Notes under the pieces: model-generated | The model's database searches: none | Told to the model about the DNA's origin: nothing | What the model saw: the letters and a program-made list of their open reading frames with translations, nothing else | Assembly: GCF_000721075.1 (NCBI RefSeq) | Contig: NZ_JOEQ01000005.1 | Location: 682,001-746,000, forward strand | Source: Streptosporangium amethystogenes | GTDB lineage: Bacteria > Actinomycetota > Actinomycetes > Streptosporangiales > Streptosporangiaceae | Direction of reading: 5' to 3' | DNA length: 64,000 bases | Translations under genes and position numbers: made by a program | Part shown: positions 24,683-33,992 of the stretch, in pieces | How the letters are laid out: each line of letters opens with the position of its first letter | How positions within the stretch are numbered: position 1 is the stretch's first letter

Positions 24683-26316
24683 GCACCGAACTGAAGAGGG
24701 TTCCCAAGGCCATCGCCGGCCCGTCGAGTTTTCTCGACGACCGTGTCGGGGCGGGCAACTTCGTCAGACGCAACATGCGGAAGATATTCCCCGACCACTG
24801 GTCGTTTTTGCTTGGCGAGATCGCGCTCTACTCGTTCGTCATCCTGCTGCTCACCGGAATGTTCCTGACGTTCTTCTTCAAACCGAGCATGAGCCATGTG
24901 ATCTACGACGGTGTCTACGCCCCGCTGAGGGGCGTGGGGATGTCCGAGGCCTACGCCTCGGCACTGGAGATCAGTTTCGAGGTACGCGGCGGCCTGCTCA
25001 TCAGGCAGGTCCACCACTGGGCGGCCCTGCTGTTCATAGCAGGCATGATGATCCACGCGTTGCGGGTGTTCTTCACCGGCGCCTACCGCAAGCCGCGCGA
25101 GTTCAACTGGATCATCGGAGTGCTGCTGCTCACGGTGGCGCTCTTCGAAGGGCTGACCGGCTACTCGCTACCCGACGACCTGCTGTCCGGCGCGGGCATG
25201 CGGGTCACCGAGGGGGCGATCATCTCGCTGCCGGTGATCGGGACCTATCTGAGGTTCTTCCTGTTCGGCGGGGAGTATCCGGGGGAGGATGTCATCTCCC
25301 GCTTCTACTCCATCCACATCCTGCTGCTTCCGGGCATCATCCTGGCGCTGGTCTCGGCGCACATGGTGCTGATGTGGGTGCAGAAGCACACCCAGATGCC
25401 GGGGAAGGGCCGCACCAACCAGAACGTGATGGGCGCGCCGTTCTACCCGGCCTTCATGTTCAAGGCCGGGTCGTACTTCCTGTTCACCTTCGCGGTGCTG
25501 GCGGGGTTGGGGACCTTCGCCCAGATCAACCCGATCTGGCTCTTCGGCCCGTACAGCCCGTCGGACATCTCGGCCGGTTCTCAGCCCGACTTCTACATGG
25601 CCTTTCTGGAAGGCGCGCTGCGGCTGATGCCCGCATGGGAGATCAACCTCTTCGGCGCCGACCAGGCGGGCACGCTGCCGCTGAGTGTGACCATCCCGGC
25701 GCTGGTGCCGCTGGGCCTCATCATCACCGGGATGATGCTCTACCCGTTCGCCGAACGGTGGATCACCGGTGACAACCGCGAGCACCACATCGTGGACCGC
25801 CCTCGTAACAACCCCCACCGCACCTCGATCGGCATGTCGGTCGTCGTGTTCTACGGCGTGCTGTGGCTGCTGGCGTCCAACGACGAGATCGCGTCCACCT
25901 TCCACATCAGCCTGAACACCACCACCTACGCCGGTCGCGTCCTGGTGATCGTCGGGCCGGTACTCGCGTACATCATCACCTACCGCATCTGCCTGGGACT
26001 GCAGCGTTCCGACGCGGCCATCATCGGGCACGGTGTGGCGTCCGGTGTGATCAGGCGTCTGCCGGACGGCAGGTTCATCGAGGTCCACGCGCCGCCGTCG
26101 GAGGAGGCCGAGGCGCACCTGCGCGGCAAGGAGGCAGTGCCGACGCTGTCGGTCCACGACGGTGCGGGCATCCCGCCCAAAGGCATGCGCGGCTCCGTGG
26201 GCAGGCTGAGAGCCCGGATGTCCGCGGCGTACGGAGGAGAGAAGGTGCCTCTCGACGAGGAACAGAATGGTCACGCCGCCATCGAGTCCGGGGACGGCAG
26301 TCCGCTGAAGCACTAG
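24679..26316 (+). CDS. qcrB: Orphan cytochrome b subunit of the bc1-type complex
   Basis: This 545-residue protein is the size of actinobacterial QcrB. Haem ligands are visible as H112/H113 in RQVHHWAALLF with H126 in MIHALRV, and H213 in YSIHILLLP with H228 in SAHMVLMW. It has about eight or nine membrane helices and a long soluble C-terminus. The quinol-oxidation-site motif is PDFY at 303-306; actinobacterial QcrB usually has PDWY or PEWY. It stands without qcrC and with only a remnant of qcrA. It is probably a paralogue of the main respiratory gene, either decaying or working with the main complex or another electron donor. Confidence 0.92.
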   Translation: MSTELKRVPKAIAGPSSFLDDRVGAGNFVRRNMRKIFPDHWSFLLGEIALYSFVILLLTGMFLTFFFKPSMSHVIYDGVYAPLRGVGMSEAYASALEISFEVRGGLLIRQVHHWAALLFIAGMMIHALRVFFTGAYRKPREFNWIIGVLLLTVALFEGLTGYSLPDDLLSGAGMRVTEGAIISLPVIGTYLRFFLFGGEYPGEDVISRFYSIHILLLPGIILALVSAHMVLMWVQKHTQMPGKGRTNQNVMGAPFYPAFMFKAGSYFLFTFAVLAGLGTFAQINPIWLFGPYSPSDISAGSQPDFYMAFLEGALRLMPAWEINLFGADQAGTLPLSVTIPALVPLGLIITGMMLYPFAERWITGDNREHHIVDRPRNNPHRTSIGMSVVVFYGVLWLLASNDEIASTFHISLNTTTYAGRVLVIVGPVLAYIITYRICLGLQRSDAAIIGHGVASGVIRRLPDGRFIEVHAPPSEEAEAHLRGKEAVPTLSVHDGAGIPPKGMRGSVGRLRARMSAAYGGEKVPLDEEQNGHAAIESGDGSPLKH

Positions 26317-26344
26317 TCCACTGGCTTGGACGGTGCCCGTCCGA

Positions 26345-26397
26345 GCCCGGCCGCGCAGGTGTGCAACTGAAGAAAGCGCTCAGTTGCGCGGCCGGGC
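26345..26397. terminator. Terminator between convergent qcrB and VOC genes
   Basis: GCCCGGCCGCG pairs with CGCGGCCGGGC, and inside it CAACTGA pairs with TCAGTTG around a 9-base loop, with a one-sided bulge. It sits about 30 bases after each stop codon. Confidence 0.75.
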
Positions 26398-26426
26398 GGT
26401 CGAGGACGCCCGATGCCGCCCGGCTG

Positions 26427-26822
26427 TCAGCGGCCGTGTTCGGTCAGTCCGTAGAGGTTGCCGTCGTGACCGGCGATCTGTGCCCATCGGCCGCCGTCCC
26501 GCCAGGAGGTGGCCTGCGGCTCCACGACGATCTCGACGCCCCGAGTGCGCAGGTCGGCGCAGGTGGCGTCGAGATCGTCGCAGTCGAACCAGCCGTGCGT
26601 CATCCGTCCGGCCTGCGCGCGGAGCGTCTCCAGGACGGCCGGTTCGACGGCGGCGAGCGCCACGCAGGTCTGCGCGCCCGGTGGACGGACCTCGACCCAG
26701 CGCCGATCGTCACCGTAGGGAACGTCGGCCGCCAGTTCGAAGCCGAGCGTCTCGGTGAGGAACTCCAGGGTCCTGCTCTGGTCGCTGACGTACAGCACGG
26801 TGAGCCGGGGATTGATGATCAT
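26427..26822 (-). CDS. VOC / glyoxalase-fold protein
   Basis: This 131-residue protein starts at the ATG behind AGAGGGAAG. The single VOC domain has two beta-alpha-beta-beta-beta halves: LTVLYVSDQSRTLEFLTETL GFE, RRWVEVRPPGAQTCVALAAV, then HGWFDCDDLDATCADLRTRG and WAQIAGHDGNLYGLTEHGR. The D/H and E metal positions are partly kept. The family includes glyoxalases, resistance proteins and dioxygenases, and the function here is open. It lies 64 bases downstream of the ECF sigma gene on the same strand and may be its target. Confidence 0.85.
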   Translation of the reverse strand: MIINPRLTVLYVSDQSRTLEFLTETLGFELAADVPYGDDRRWVEVRPPGAQTCVALAAVEPAVLETLRAQAGRMTHGWFDCDDLDATCADLRTRGVEIVVEPQATSWRDGGRWAQIAGHDGNLYGLTEHGR

Positions 26823-26886
26823 TGGCTTCCCTCTCAACGGTCGTCGAAGCCGCAGAGAGGATAGTGCGTGAACCGGTGACGGGAAT

Positions 26887-27795
26887 TCAATCGTGTGCAA
26901 GAAGAACGGAGGTGGGTTCGGCGACGGCCAGATGGAAGCGGCGCAGCCGGGCCGGGTCGCCGACGACGTTGATCGCGGTGATCTGGCCGTCGTCGATCAC
27001 CACTTCGAGGACGAGCGTCAGCTGCCCGCGTGGTGCGACGACGGCTCCGATGACGCCGTTGACGAGAGCGGGCCGGGCGAAGTGCGCCAGGCCGGAGTTG
27101 GTGAGCGTCTCCTTGGCGACGGCGCGGGCGCCGCGCACCTCGGTGCGCCCGTCTCCGCGCAGCGCGGTGAGGTCCGCTCGCCTGATGACGTCGGGAGCCA
27201 GCACGCCGAGGAGGGCGTCCAGGTCGCCGGCGCGTGACGCGGCGAGGAAGGCGTCCACGACCTTCCACTGCAGGCCGAGGTCGGCGGTGGGAACGGAGGC
27301 GGCACCGTGCACCCGGTGGCGGGCTCGGCTGGCCAGCTTCTTCGTGGTTGACGGCGACCGCTCGACGATCTCGGCGATCTCGTCGAACGGTACGGCGAAC
27401 AGGTCGTGCAGCACGAAGGCGATGCGCTCGGCCGGTCCGAGCCGGTCGAGGACCACGAGCAGAGCGAGCCCGACGGAGTCGGCCAGCACCGCTTCCGTCT
27501 CCGGATCGGTGGCCTCACTGCGGCCGCTCAGCAGCTCCAGTTCGGTTGTTTCGGTGAACTCCTCGTTCCGGCGCCGGCGTGAGCGCAACATGTCGAGACA
27601 GACGCGGCCGACGATCGTGGTCAGCCATCCGGTCACGTTGACGACGGCGTCCGCACCGACGCGGTGGGCTCGCAGCCAGGCCTCCTGTACGGCGTCGTCC
27701 GCCTCGTCCACTGATCCGAGCATGCGGTACGCCACGGCCCGCAGATGGTCGCGGGACCTGCTGAAGTGCTCCACCAAAACGGCCTGATCGTTCAT
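26887..27795 (-). CDS. ECF sigma factor with C-terminal SnoaL-like domain (SigJ-related)
   Basis: This 302-residue protein starts at the ATG behind AAAGGTGA. Region 2 is LRAVAYRMLGSVDEADDAVQ...EAWLRAH and region 4 is LGPAERIAFVLHDLFAVPFD with RSPSTTKKLASRARHRV. An NTF2-like domain of about 125 residues begins near WKVVDAFLAASRAGDLDALL. It resembles ECF41/ECF56-type sigma factors with a fused regulatory domain. The downstream VOC gene is a plausible operon partner. Upstream, TCGTCA and TGACGA (27819-27838) form an inverted repeat, but no clear own promoter could be assigned. Confidence 0.9.
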   Translation of the reverse strand: MNDQAVLVEHFSRSRDHLRAVAYRMLGSVDEADDAVQEAWLRAHRVGADAVVNVTGWLTTIVGRVCLDMLRSRRRRNEEFTETTELELLSGRSEATDPETEAVLADSVGLALLVVLDRLGPAERIAFVLHDLFAVPFDEIAEIVERSPSTTKKLASRARHRVHGAASVPTADLGLQWKVVDAFLAASRAGDLDALLGVLAPDVIRRADLTALRGDGRTEVRGARAVAKETLTNSGLAHFARPALVNGVIGAVVAPRGQLTLVLEVVIDDGQITAINVVGDPARLRRFHLAVAEPTSVLLAHD

Positions 27796-28503
27796 CGGTC
27801 ACCTTTCGTCGTCGCATTTCGTCATATGAAAGTGACGAGACGGACGGCGCGAGATCGATTGGATCGCTCACCCTCGCACCGCTCACTTTACCGGTCCTGG
27901 ATGAACATCCGTCGGCCGCCACGGGTCTCGTTGTCCGGACCGAGAGGCTTCGAGGTGATGGTCGTGAGCCCTACGACGGGGTGTTCGTGGGAAGAGGCCG
28001 AGTGGTTGTGCGGCAACGTGCGGTCGGAAACGCCGCTGGGACGGCGTCGCGACGAGCGGATCGCCACCGACGCCGTTGCCATCGAGGTCCGCCGGTGGGT
28101 TCACGACCGCGTCAAGCTGTTCGAGGCCGCGGTGGAGAGATGTCCTGCAGAGCTCCCGCCGGCAGGAGCCGGTCGCTCGACCGCCACCGGTCGGCCAGGA
28201 CGTGACACCGGTCACCAACTCGTATAGCACCTTGCCCGATCCGCCCCGATGCTCATCGTCAACTTCATAGATCCGCGAAAGCGCTGGTCGCCACACCTGT
28301 CACCGATCCGCTGAGCCTCGACGAAGAGGCTTGCCGTCCGGCCGGGTGCGCTGTTGCGCAGGCCCGCTTTTGTTCGTTTGTTCCTGTCCCAAAAGGGCTG
28401 CTTTTCTCTGGAATTAGGGTGTTGACAACCAGGTTGGTGCCTAGGTGTGCTTCTTGCGAAGAATTCACCTTACCGTCACTCCTTCATGAAGGAAGGTATC
28501 ACC
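27796..28503. other. Long intergenic region before the phenazine regulator; possible small ORF at 27901-28227
   Basis: About 700 bases. A forward frame from ATG 27901 to 28227 (starting MNIRRPPRVSLSGPRGF) has fairly high third-position GC but no ribosome site and no recognisable domain; I do not call it. Near 28422 TTGACA precedes the regulator by about 80 bases with TGTGCT 18 bases later, a weak promoter candidate. The stretch around 28365-28420 is AT-richer than average. Confidence 0.35.
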
Positions 28504-29535
28504 GTGACACTTCACATCGCAGCCGACACCGATCGGAATGGCAGGGACCATCTTCCCGAGGTGTCGGACCCGCTCTGTGATCTGCCGAAAGGGGTCGTCG
28601 CCATAGGCGATCTCATGCCCTCGCTTTTGCCTCGCAAACAAGCGGAAGACCCTGCGCATATTCGCCGTCTCGCGGAGACCGAAAACAGTGCGGAACCGAT
28701 CTTTGTGCACCGTCCGACCATGCGTGTGATCGATGGTGCGCACCGGTTACGCGTCGCCGAAATGAAAGGTGTGACGGAGATCACAGTTCATTTCTTTGAC
28801 GGAAGCGAGGCGGATGCGTTCATCCTTTCCGTACAGCTCAATGTCAGGCACGGCCTGCCGCTGACCTTGGATGAGCGCAAGGCCGCCGCCCAGCGCATCA
28901 TCGGCTCCCACCCGCGCTGGTCGGATCGTGCCATCGCGGAGCGTACGGGACTGAGTCCCAAGACCGTGGGCAAGGTTCGCAGCCGGGCGGGTGAGGCGGC
29001 CTCGCATCTGGACAGCCGCCTCGGGCAGGACGGAAGGGCCCGGCCGGTCAGCAGCGTCGAGGGACGTTACAACGCCGCGGCCCTGATGGCGACCAACCCC
29101 GAGATCTCGCTGCGTGAGCTGTCGAGGAAGACCGGCCTCTCGGTGGGAACGGTTCGGGACGTTCGTCAACGCCTCCACCACGGTCAGAACCCGATCCCGG
29201 AGCGGCTGCGCGGTTCGGAGGGGGGCGCGGCCGCCGCCACCCCACCCCGGAACGAGACGAGGTCGCCGAGGGAGGAGGTGAAACCCGCCGCGGTCGAGAC
29301 CGTGTCGGTGGTGCGGAAGCTCGTCCGGGACCCGTCCCTGCGGGCGACGGAGTCCGGGCGGACGCTGCTGCGAATGCTCCTGCTCACCGAGATGGAGCAA
29401 TCCCAGTGGGAGGAGCTCGCCGAGGCGGTCCCCATCCATTGCGTGCCGCTCATCCGCGCCGTCGTGCTCAAGCGCTGTGAGGATTGGCAAAAGCTGGCCA
29501 GCGTGGTGTCGAGGAAGTCGGAGAAAGCCGGCTGA
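28504..29535 (+). CDS. StrR/ParB-like cluster-situated regulator
   Basis: This 343-residue protein starts at GTG 28504, chosen for AAGGAAGG seven bases upstream; the upstream ATG at 28486 has no ribosome site. An N-terminal ParB/sulfiredoxin-like domain has HRPTMRVIDGAHRLRVAEMK, followed by VQLNVRHGLPLTLDERKAAA and two helix-turn-helix regions (WSDRAIAERTGLSPKTVGKV and ISLRELSRKTGLSVGTVRDV). This is the layout of StrR-type activators of antibiotic clusters, not chromosome-partition ParB. It lies 96 bases ahead of phzB on the same strand and is the likely pathway activator. A TTA codon at 28747-28749 suggests bldA-type developmental control. Confidence 0.87.
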   Translation: MTLHIAADTDRNGRDHLPEVSDPLCDLPKGVVAIGDLMPSLLPRKQAEDPAHIRRLAETENSAEPIFVHRPTMRVIDGAHRLRVAEMKGVTEITVHFFDGSEADAFILSVQLNVRHGLPLTLDERKAAAQRIIGSHPRWSDRAIAERTGLSPKTVGKVRSRAGEAASHLDSRLGQDGRARPVSSVEGRYNAAALMATNPEISLRELSRKTGLSVGTVRDVRQRLHHGQNPIPERLRGSEGGAAAATPPRNETRSPREEVKPAAVETVSVVRKLVRDPSLRATESGRTLLRMLLLTEMEQSQWEELAEAVPIHCVPLIRAVVLKRCEDWQKLASVVSRKSEKAG

Positions 29536-29631
29536 CCGCCAATTGTTCAGGCAGCCGAAGTTGTACACCCTTCCGTTCGCCGGGGTGCTGAAATAACGTC
29601 TGCGAAGACGACAATCATCGGAGGGTTTGTC

Positions 29632-30120
29632 ATGTCGGACAGTTCTCATTTCCCGGGAAACGACGCGGAAGTAGAGCTTCGGAAGATCAACCGGGCGACG
29701 GTTGAAATGTACATGAACACCCGGGGGCAGGACCGCCTTCGGCGGCACCTGCTTTTTACCGAGGACGGCGTCGGCGGCCTGTGGACCAATGACACCGGAC
29801 AGCCGATCGCCATTCACGGCCGCGACCGGCTCGGGGAGCACGCGGTCTGGTCATTGAAGTGCTTTCCCGACTGGGCCTGGCTCAACATCGAGATCTTCGA
29901 AACTCAGGATCCGAACTTCTTCTGGGTCGAGTGTGACGGCGCCGGGGCAATCCGTTTCCCCGGTTACCCCGAAGGGCGATACGAGAACCACTTCCTGCAC
30001 TCGTTCCTGCTGGAGAACGGAAAGATCAGGCAGCAGCGGGAGTTCATGAACCCGTTCGAGCAGTTGCGCGCGCTGGGCATCCCGGTTCCCGAGGTCAAGC
30101 GTGAGGGGATTCCCACTTAA
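29632..30120 (+). CDS. phzB: Phenazine biosynthesis protein PhzA/B
   Basis: This 162-residue protein starts at the ATG behind GGAGGG. It is the NTF2-fold PhzA/B protein: ELRKINRATVEMYMNTRGQD, RHLLFTEDGVGGLWTNDTG, PDWAWLNIEIFETQDPNFFW and HFLHSFLLENGKIRQQREFM match family blocks. PhzA/B helps condense two molecules of the PhzF product into the tricyclic phenazine precursor. Pseudomonads have two copies (phzA and phzB) while other producers have one, as here. It opens the core operon. Confidence 0.95.
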   Translation: MSDSSHFPGNDAEVELRKINRATVEMYMNTRGQDRLRRHLLFTEDGVGGLWTNDTGQPIAIHGRDRLGEHAVWSLKCFPDWAWLNIEIFETQDPNFFWVECDGAGAIRFPGYPEGRYENHFLHSFLLENGKIRQQREFMNPFEQLRALGIPVPEVKREGIPT

Positions 30121-30289
30121 CGGCGACCGCTCACATCCAGCGACCTCGACGACCCACGGTCGTCGGGAGCCGATCAGGATTCATGGTCAGCCCACCAGCC
30201 AGGCGACCATCTCTGGACATCCCCCACCGAGTCAAGGACGATCCCGGCGCGCAGGGCGCCTTCAACCGATGGAGATTGGTGACCTCGTC

Positions 30290-31450
30290 ATGCCCGATAT
30301 CAGGCTGAGCACGGCGTTACAACAGCCCGAGTGGAGCGATGTCTCGCAGGTACAGCGCGTCGGTGAGGCGTTGGCATCCCGCCCCTCGCTCGTCAGGGCG
30401 GAGGATGTGCGCGGTCTGCGCGCTCTTCTCGCCGACGTCGTGGCGGGCGGGGCGCTGATCCTGCAGGCGGGGGACTGCGCCGAGAATCCGGAGGAGTGCA
30501 CACGGGAGCACGTCACCCGCAAGTGCGCCACGCTGGACGTGCTGGCCGGCGCGCTCAAGATGGTCACGCACAAGCCGGTGCTCCGGGTCGGGCGTATCGG
30601 CGGCCAGTTCGCCAAGCCGCGGTCCAACCCCACGGAACAGGTCGGCGATCTCACCCTACCGGTCTTCCGGGGGCACCTGGTGAACGGCCCGGAGCCGACG
30701 CCCGAGAGCAGACGCCCCGATCCGCTCCGTATCCTCACGGGATACATGGCGGCGAGCGACATCATGGAACACCTGGGCTGGCGTGGTTCGTATCGCCGTC
30801 CCGAGATCGACCCGCCCGTGTGGACCAGCCACGAGGTGCTGCTCCTGGACTACGAGGTCCCGATGCTCCGCCGGGACGCGGCGGGGACGCTGATCCTCGG
30901 TTCCACACACTGGCCGTGGATCGGTGAGCGGACCCGGCAGGTGGACGGCTCGCACGTCGCCATGCTCGCGGAGGTGGCCAACCCGGTGTCCTGCAAGGTG
31001 GGCCCGAAGATGACCCAGGACGAGTTGCTCGCCCTGTGCGAGCGGCTCGATCCAGAACGCGAGCCCGGCCGGCTGACCCTGATCGCCAGGATGGGCGCCG
31101 ACCTGGTCGCCCACCGGCTGCCATCGCTCGTCGAGGCCGTTCGCGCCGCGGGGCATCCGGTCATCTGGCTGTGCGACCCCATGCACGCCAACACGGTCGT
31201 CACCCCGGACGGACGCAAGACCCGCGTGGTGGGGACGCTCATGCGGGAGGTCCGCGAGTTCGTGGGCGCGGTCGAGGCCGCCGGCGCCGTCGCCGGCGGC
31301 CTGCACCTGGAGACCACCCCCGACGACGTCACCGAGTGCGTCACCGACGAGGCCGACTTCGGCCGGGTGGGGGAGCGGTACACGAGCTTCTGCGATCCGA
31401 GGCTCACCCTCTGGCAGGCGGTCTCGGTGATCTCGGCCTGGGGCGACTGA
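30290..31450 (+). CDS. phzC: Class II DAHP synthase for phenazine biosynthesis
   Basis: This 386-residue protein starts at ATG 30290; an in-frame ATG at 30269 is less likely. The class II 3-deoxy-D-arabino-heptulosonate 7-phosphate synthase motifs are GGALILQAGDCAENPEECT, HKPVLRVGRIGGQFAKPRS, LIARMGADLVAHRLPSLVEA, and VIWLCDPMHANTV and GLHLETTPDDVTECV for metal and substrate binding. It feeds the shikimate pathway towards chorismate for PhzE, probably without feedback inhibition. It lacks part of the N-terminal extension of housekeeping enzymes. A TTA codon lies at 30317-30319, ten codons in. Confidence 0.94.
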   Translation: MPDIRLSTALQQPEWSDVSQVQRVGEALASRPSLVRAEDVRGLRALLADVVAGGALILQAGDCAENPEECTREHVTRKCATLDVLAGALKMVTHKPVLRVGRIGGQFAKPRSNPTEQVGDLTLPVFRGHLVNGPEPTPESRRPDPLRILTGYMAASDIMEHLGWRGSYRRPEIDPPVWTSHEVLLLDYEVPMLRRDAAGTLILGSTHWPWIGERTRQVDGSHVAMLAEVANPVSCKVGPKMTQDELLALCERLDPEREPGRLTLIARMGADLVAHRLPSLVEAVRAAGHPVIWLCDPMHANTVVTPDGRKTRVVGTLMREVREFVGAVEAAGAVAGGLHLETTPDDVTECVTDEADFGRVGERYTSFCDPRLTLWQAVSVISAWGD

Positions 31451-31479
31451 CGTGAACGATCCGATGAGAAAGGACGATC

Positions 31480-32103
31480 ATGCCTGGTATACCGCCTATT
31501 GAGCCCTATCTGATTCCGACGGCAGGCGACCTGCCCCCCAGCACCGCCCAGTGGGTTCCCGATCCCGCCCGCGCGGTCCTTCTCATCCACGACATGCAGC
31601 GCTACTTCCTCAAACCTTTCCCCAGCTCGGTACGGGACGGACTCGTCCGCAACATCGCACTGCTGCGCGATCGCAGTGTCGCGCTCGGCGTGCCGGTGGG
31701 CTACACGGCCCAGCCCGGCGACATGAGCGAGGAGCAACGAGGTCTGCTCAAGGACTTCTGGGGACCGGGCATGCGCAGAGCCCCCGCCGACCAGCTGGTG
31801 GTCGACGAGCTGGCCCCCTCGCCCGGCGACTGGATGTTCAACAAGCTGCGATACAGCGCGTTCTTCCGGTCCGACCTGCTGGAGCGCATCCGGGAGGGCG
31901 GTCGCGACCAGTTGATCGTTTGCGGGGTGTACGCGCACGTCGGAGTGCTGATGACGGCGATCGACGCGTTCACCAACGATCTCCAGACCTTCCTGGTCGC
32001 CGATGCCGTCGCCGATTTCACCGCCGAGTACCACCGGATGACCCTCGAGTACGCGGCCGAACGCTGCGCGGTCGTCCTCACCGCGAAGGAGGTGTTCTCG
32101 TGA
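31480..32103 (+). CDS. phzD: Isochorismatase (ADIC hydrolase) PhzD
   Basis: This 207-residue protein starts at the ATG behind GAAAGGA. It hydrolyses 2-amino-2-deoxyisochorismate to trans-2,3-dihydro-3-hydroxyanthranilate. The catalytic residues sit exactly as in Pseudomonas PhzD: D38 in [11 protein letters not shown] and K122 in [30 protein letters not shown] holds the position where related cysteine hydrolases have their Cys; PhzD lacks it, as here. The stop overlaps the phzE start as GTGA. Confidence 0.96.
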   Translation: MPGIPPIEPYLIPTAGDLPPSTAQWVPDPARAVLLIHDMQRYFLKPFPSSVRDGLVRNIALLRDRSVALGVPVGYTAQPGDMSEEQRGLLKDFWGPGMRRAPADQLVVDELAPSPGDWMFNKLRYSAFFRSDLLERIREGGRDQLIVCGVYAHVGVLMTAIDAFTNDLQTFLVADAVADFTAEYHRMTLEYAAERCAVVLTAKEVFS

Positions 32104-33992
32104 CCGGACCGGGTGCGATCGGCGATGATCTGCTCGACCTGGTGCTGGCGCCCCGGCCGCCCGCCTTCGCGTTGCTCCACCGCCCCGAGGCGAACGGTCC
32201 GGCACTGCTGGACGTCCTGGTCGGCGAGGTCGCCCAGGTCGCCAAGCTGGCCGACATCCTCCTTCCCCGAGCGGGGGAGGCCGGGGGAACCGCCGGCCAC
32301 GACGTGCTGGCGATCATCCCGTACCGGCAGATCCGCGAACGCGGCTTCGTGTGCGTCGACGACGACGCCCCGTTGTTCACGATGACCGTGACCGGGCAGC
32401 GGACGGTGCCCGTCGCCAAGGCGCTGGCCCAGATCCCCGATGTCTCCGTCACCGTGTCCGGCGGGCACTTCGACGTGGCCGACGACGACTACGCCGAGAC
32501 CGTCCGCAGAGTGGTCAAGGAGGCGATCGGCGAGGGGGAGGGCGCGAACTTCGTCATCAAGCGGTCCTTTGTCGCCGACATCGGCGACTACACGCCGCAC
32601 AGCGCCCTGGCCTTCTTCCGGAGGCTGCTCGAAGTCGAATCGGGCGCGTACTGGACCTTCATCGTCCACACCGGAGAGCGGACGTTCGTGGGTGCCACCC
32701 CGGAGCGGCACGTCACCCTGTACGACGGTGTCGCCACGATGAACCCCATCAGCGGCACCTACTGCTACCCGAGGTCCGGCCCCACGCTGCCCGAGGTCAT
32801 GAACTTCCTCGCCGACCGGAAGGAGTCCGACGAGCTCTACATGGTCGTGGACGAGGAGCTCAAGATGATGACGCGGATCTGCCGGCCCGGTGTACGGGTG
32901 GTGGGCCCGAGGCTCAAGGAGATGGCGCGGCTCGCGCACACCGAGTACTTCATCGAGGGCGACAGCGACTGGGACGTCCGCGACATCCTCCGCGAGACGA
33001 TGTTCGCCCCGACCGTCACCGGAAGCCCGCTGGAGAACGCCTGCCGGGTCATCGAAAGGCACGAGCCGCAGGGCCGCGGCTACTACAGCGGGATCGTCGC
33101 CCTCATCGGACGTGACGCGTCCGGCGGCCGGACCCTCGACTCCTCCATTCTGATCCGAACCGCCGACATCGACGGAGCGGGCAGGGTACACATCGGTGTC
33201 GGCGCCACGCTCGTCCGCCACTCCGATCCGATGTCGGAGGTCGCGGAGACCCGAGCCAAGGCGGCCGGGCTGCTCGCGGCGCTGGAGACCCCCGACTCCG
33301 CCAGGCTTGGGGCGCACCCCGACGTGCGTGACGCGCTGGAACAGCGCAACGCGACCATCGCCGGCTTCTGGCTGGGGGCCGACGCCGAGCGGGCGGCGTC
33401 GTTCCCGGAGCTGGCAGGGTGCCGGACACTGATCGTCGACGCCGAGGACACCTTCACCTCGATGCTCGATCACCAGCTGCGCGCCATGGACATGTCGGTG
33501 ACGGTACGCCGCCACGACGAGATCCCTCCCTTCGACGGGTACGACCTCGTCGTACTGGGGCCGGGTCCCGGCGACCCCCGCCACTCCCAGCATCCCAAGA
33601 TCGCCTACCTGCGGTCGGCCGTGGACGCCCTGCTGGCCGAACGCCGCCCGTTCCTGGCCGTCTGCCTGAGCCACCAGGTCCTCAGCACCCGGCTCGGGTT
33701 CGACCTGCGCCGCCGGAACGCTCCCAACCAGGGCGTACAGCGGGAGATCGACCTCTTCGGCGACCGGCAGCGGGTGGGGTTCTACAACACCTTCGCGGCC
33801 CGGTCGGACCAGGACAGGAGCGAGATCGACGGCGTCGGCGCGGTGGACATCTGCCGGGATCCGGAGACGGGCGAGGTGCACGCGCTGCGCGGCCCGCGTT
33901 TCTCCTCGCTCCAGTTCCACGCCGAGTCCGTGCTCACCCAGAACGGCCCGCGCATCCTCGGCTCCTTCATCGGAAGGGTGCTGAGCGGATGA
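32100..33992 (+). CDS. phzE: 2-amino-2-deoxyisochorismate synthase PhzE
   Basis: This 630-residue fusion, close to the usual 627, starts with GTG overlapping the phzD stop. Residues 1-420 are a chorismate-utilising MST-fold domain ([51 protein letters not shown]). Residues 440-630 are a class I glutamine amidotransferase with the nucleophile in [14 protein letters not shown] and the catalytic H-x-E in LQFHAESVL. It makes ADIC from chorismate and glutamine-derived ammonia, the committed step to phenazines. The stop overlaps phzF as ATGA. Confidence 0.96.
   Translation: MTGPGAIGDDLLDLVLAPRPPAFALLHRPEANGPALLDVLVGEVAQVAKLADILLPRAGEAGGTAGHDVLAIIPYRQIRERGFVCVDDDAPLFTMTVTGQRTVPVAKALAQIPDVSVTVSGGHFDVADDDYAETVRRVVKEAIGEGEGANFVIKRSFVADIGDYTPHSALAFFRRLLEVESGAYWTFIVHTGERTFVGATPERHVTLYDGVATMNPISGTYCYPRSGPTLPEVMNFLADRKESDELYMVVDEELKMMTRICRPGVRVVGPRLKEMARLAHTEYFIEGDSDWDVRDILRETMFAPTVTGSPLENACRVIERHEPQGRGYYSGIVALIGRDASGGRTLDSSILIRTADIDGAGRVHIGVGATLVRHSDPMSEVAETRAKAAGLLAALETPDSARLGAHPDVRDALEQRNATIAGFWLGADAERAASFPELAGCRTLIVDAEDTFTSMLDHQLRAMDMSVTVRRHDEIPPFDGYDLVVLGPGPGDPRHSQHPKIAYLRSAVDALLAERRPFLAVCLSHQVLSTRLGFDLRRRNAPNQGVQREIDLFGDRQRVGFYNTFAARSDQDRSEIDGVGAVDICRDPETGEVHALRGPRFSSLQFHAESVLTQNGPRILGSFIGRVLSG

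Noticed and set aside
27901..28227. Small forward gene before the phenazine regulator
   Set aside because: There is no ribosome site, no domain and mixed codon use; it is mentioned only as a possibility within the intergenic entry.
28504..29535. Chromosome or plasmid partition parB
   Set aside because: There is no parA neighbour, and the motif HRPTMRVIDGAHRLR with the following helices matches StrR-type antibiotic regulators better.
29536..29631. StrR-type operator upstream of phzB
   Set aside because: The known StrR site pattern (GTTCGACTG-N11-CAGTCGAAC) is not matched; only a small CGTCT-GCGA-AGACG hairpin at 29597-29610 was found.
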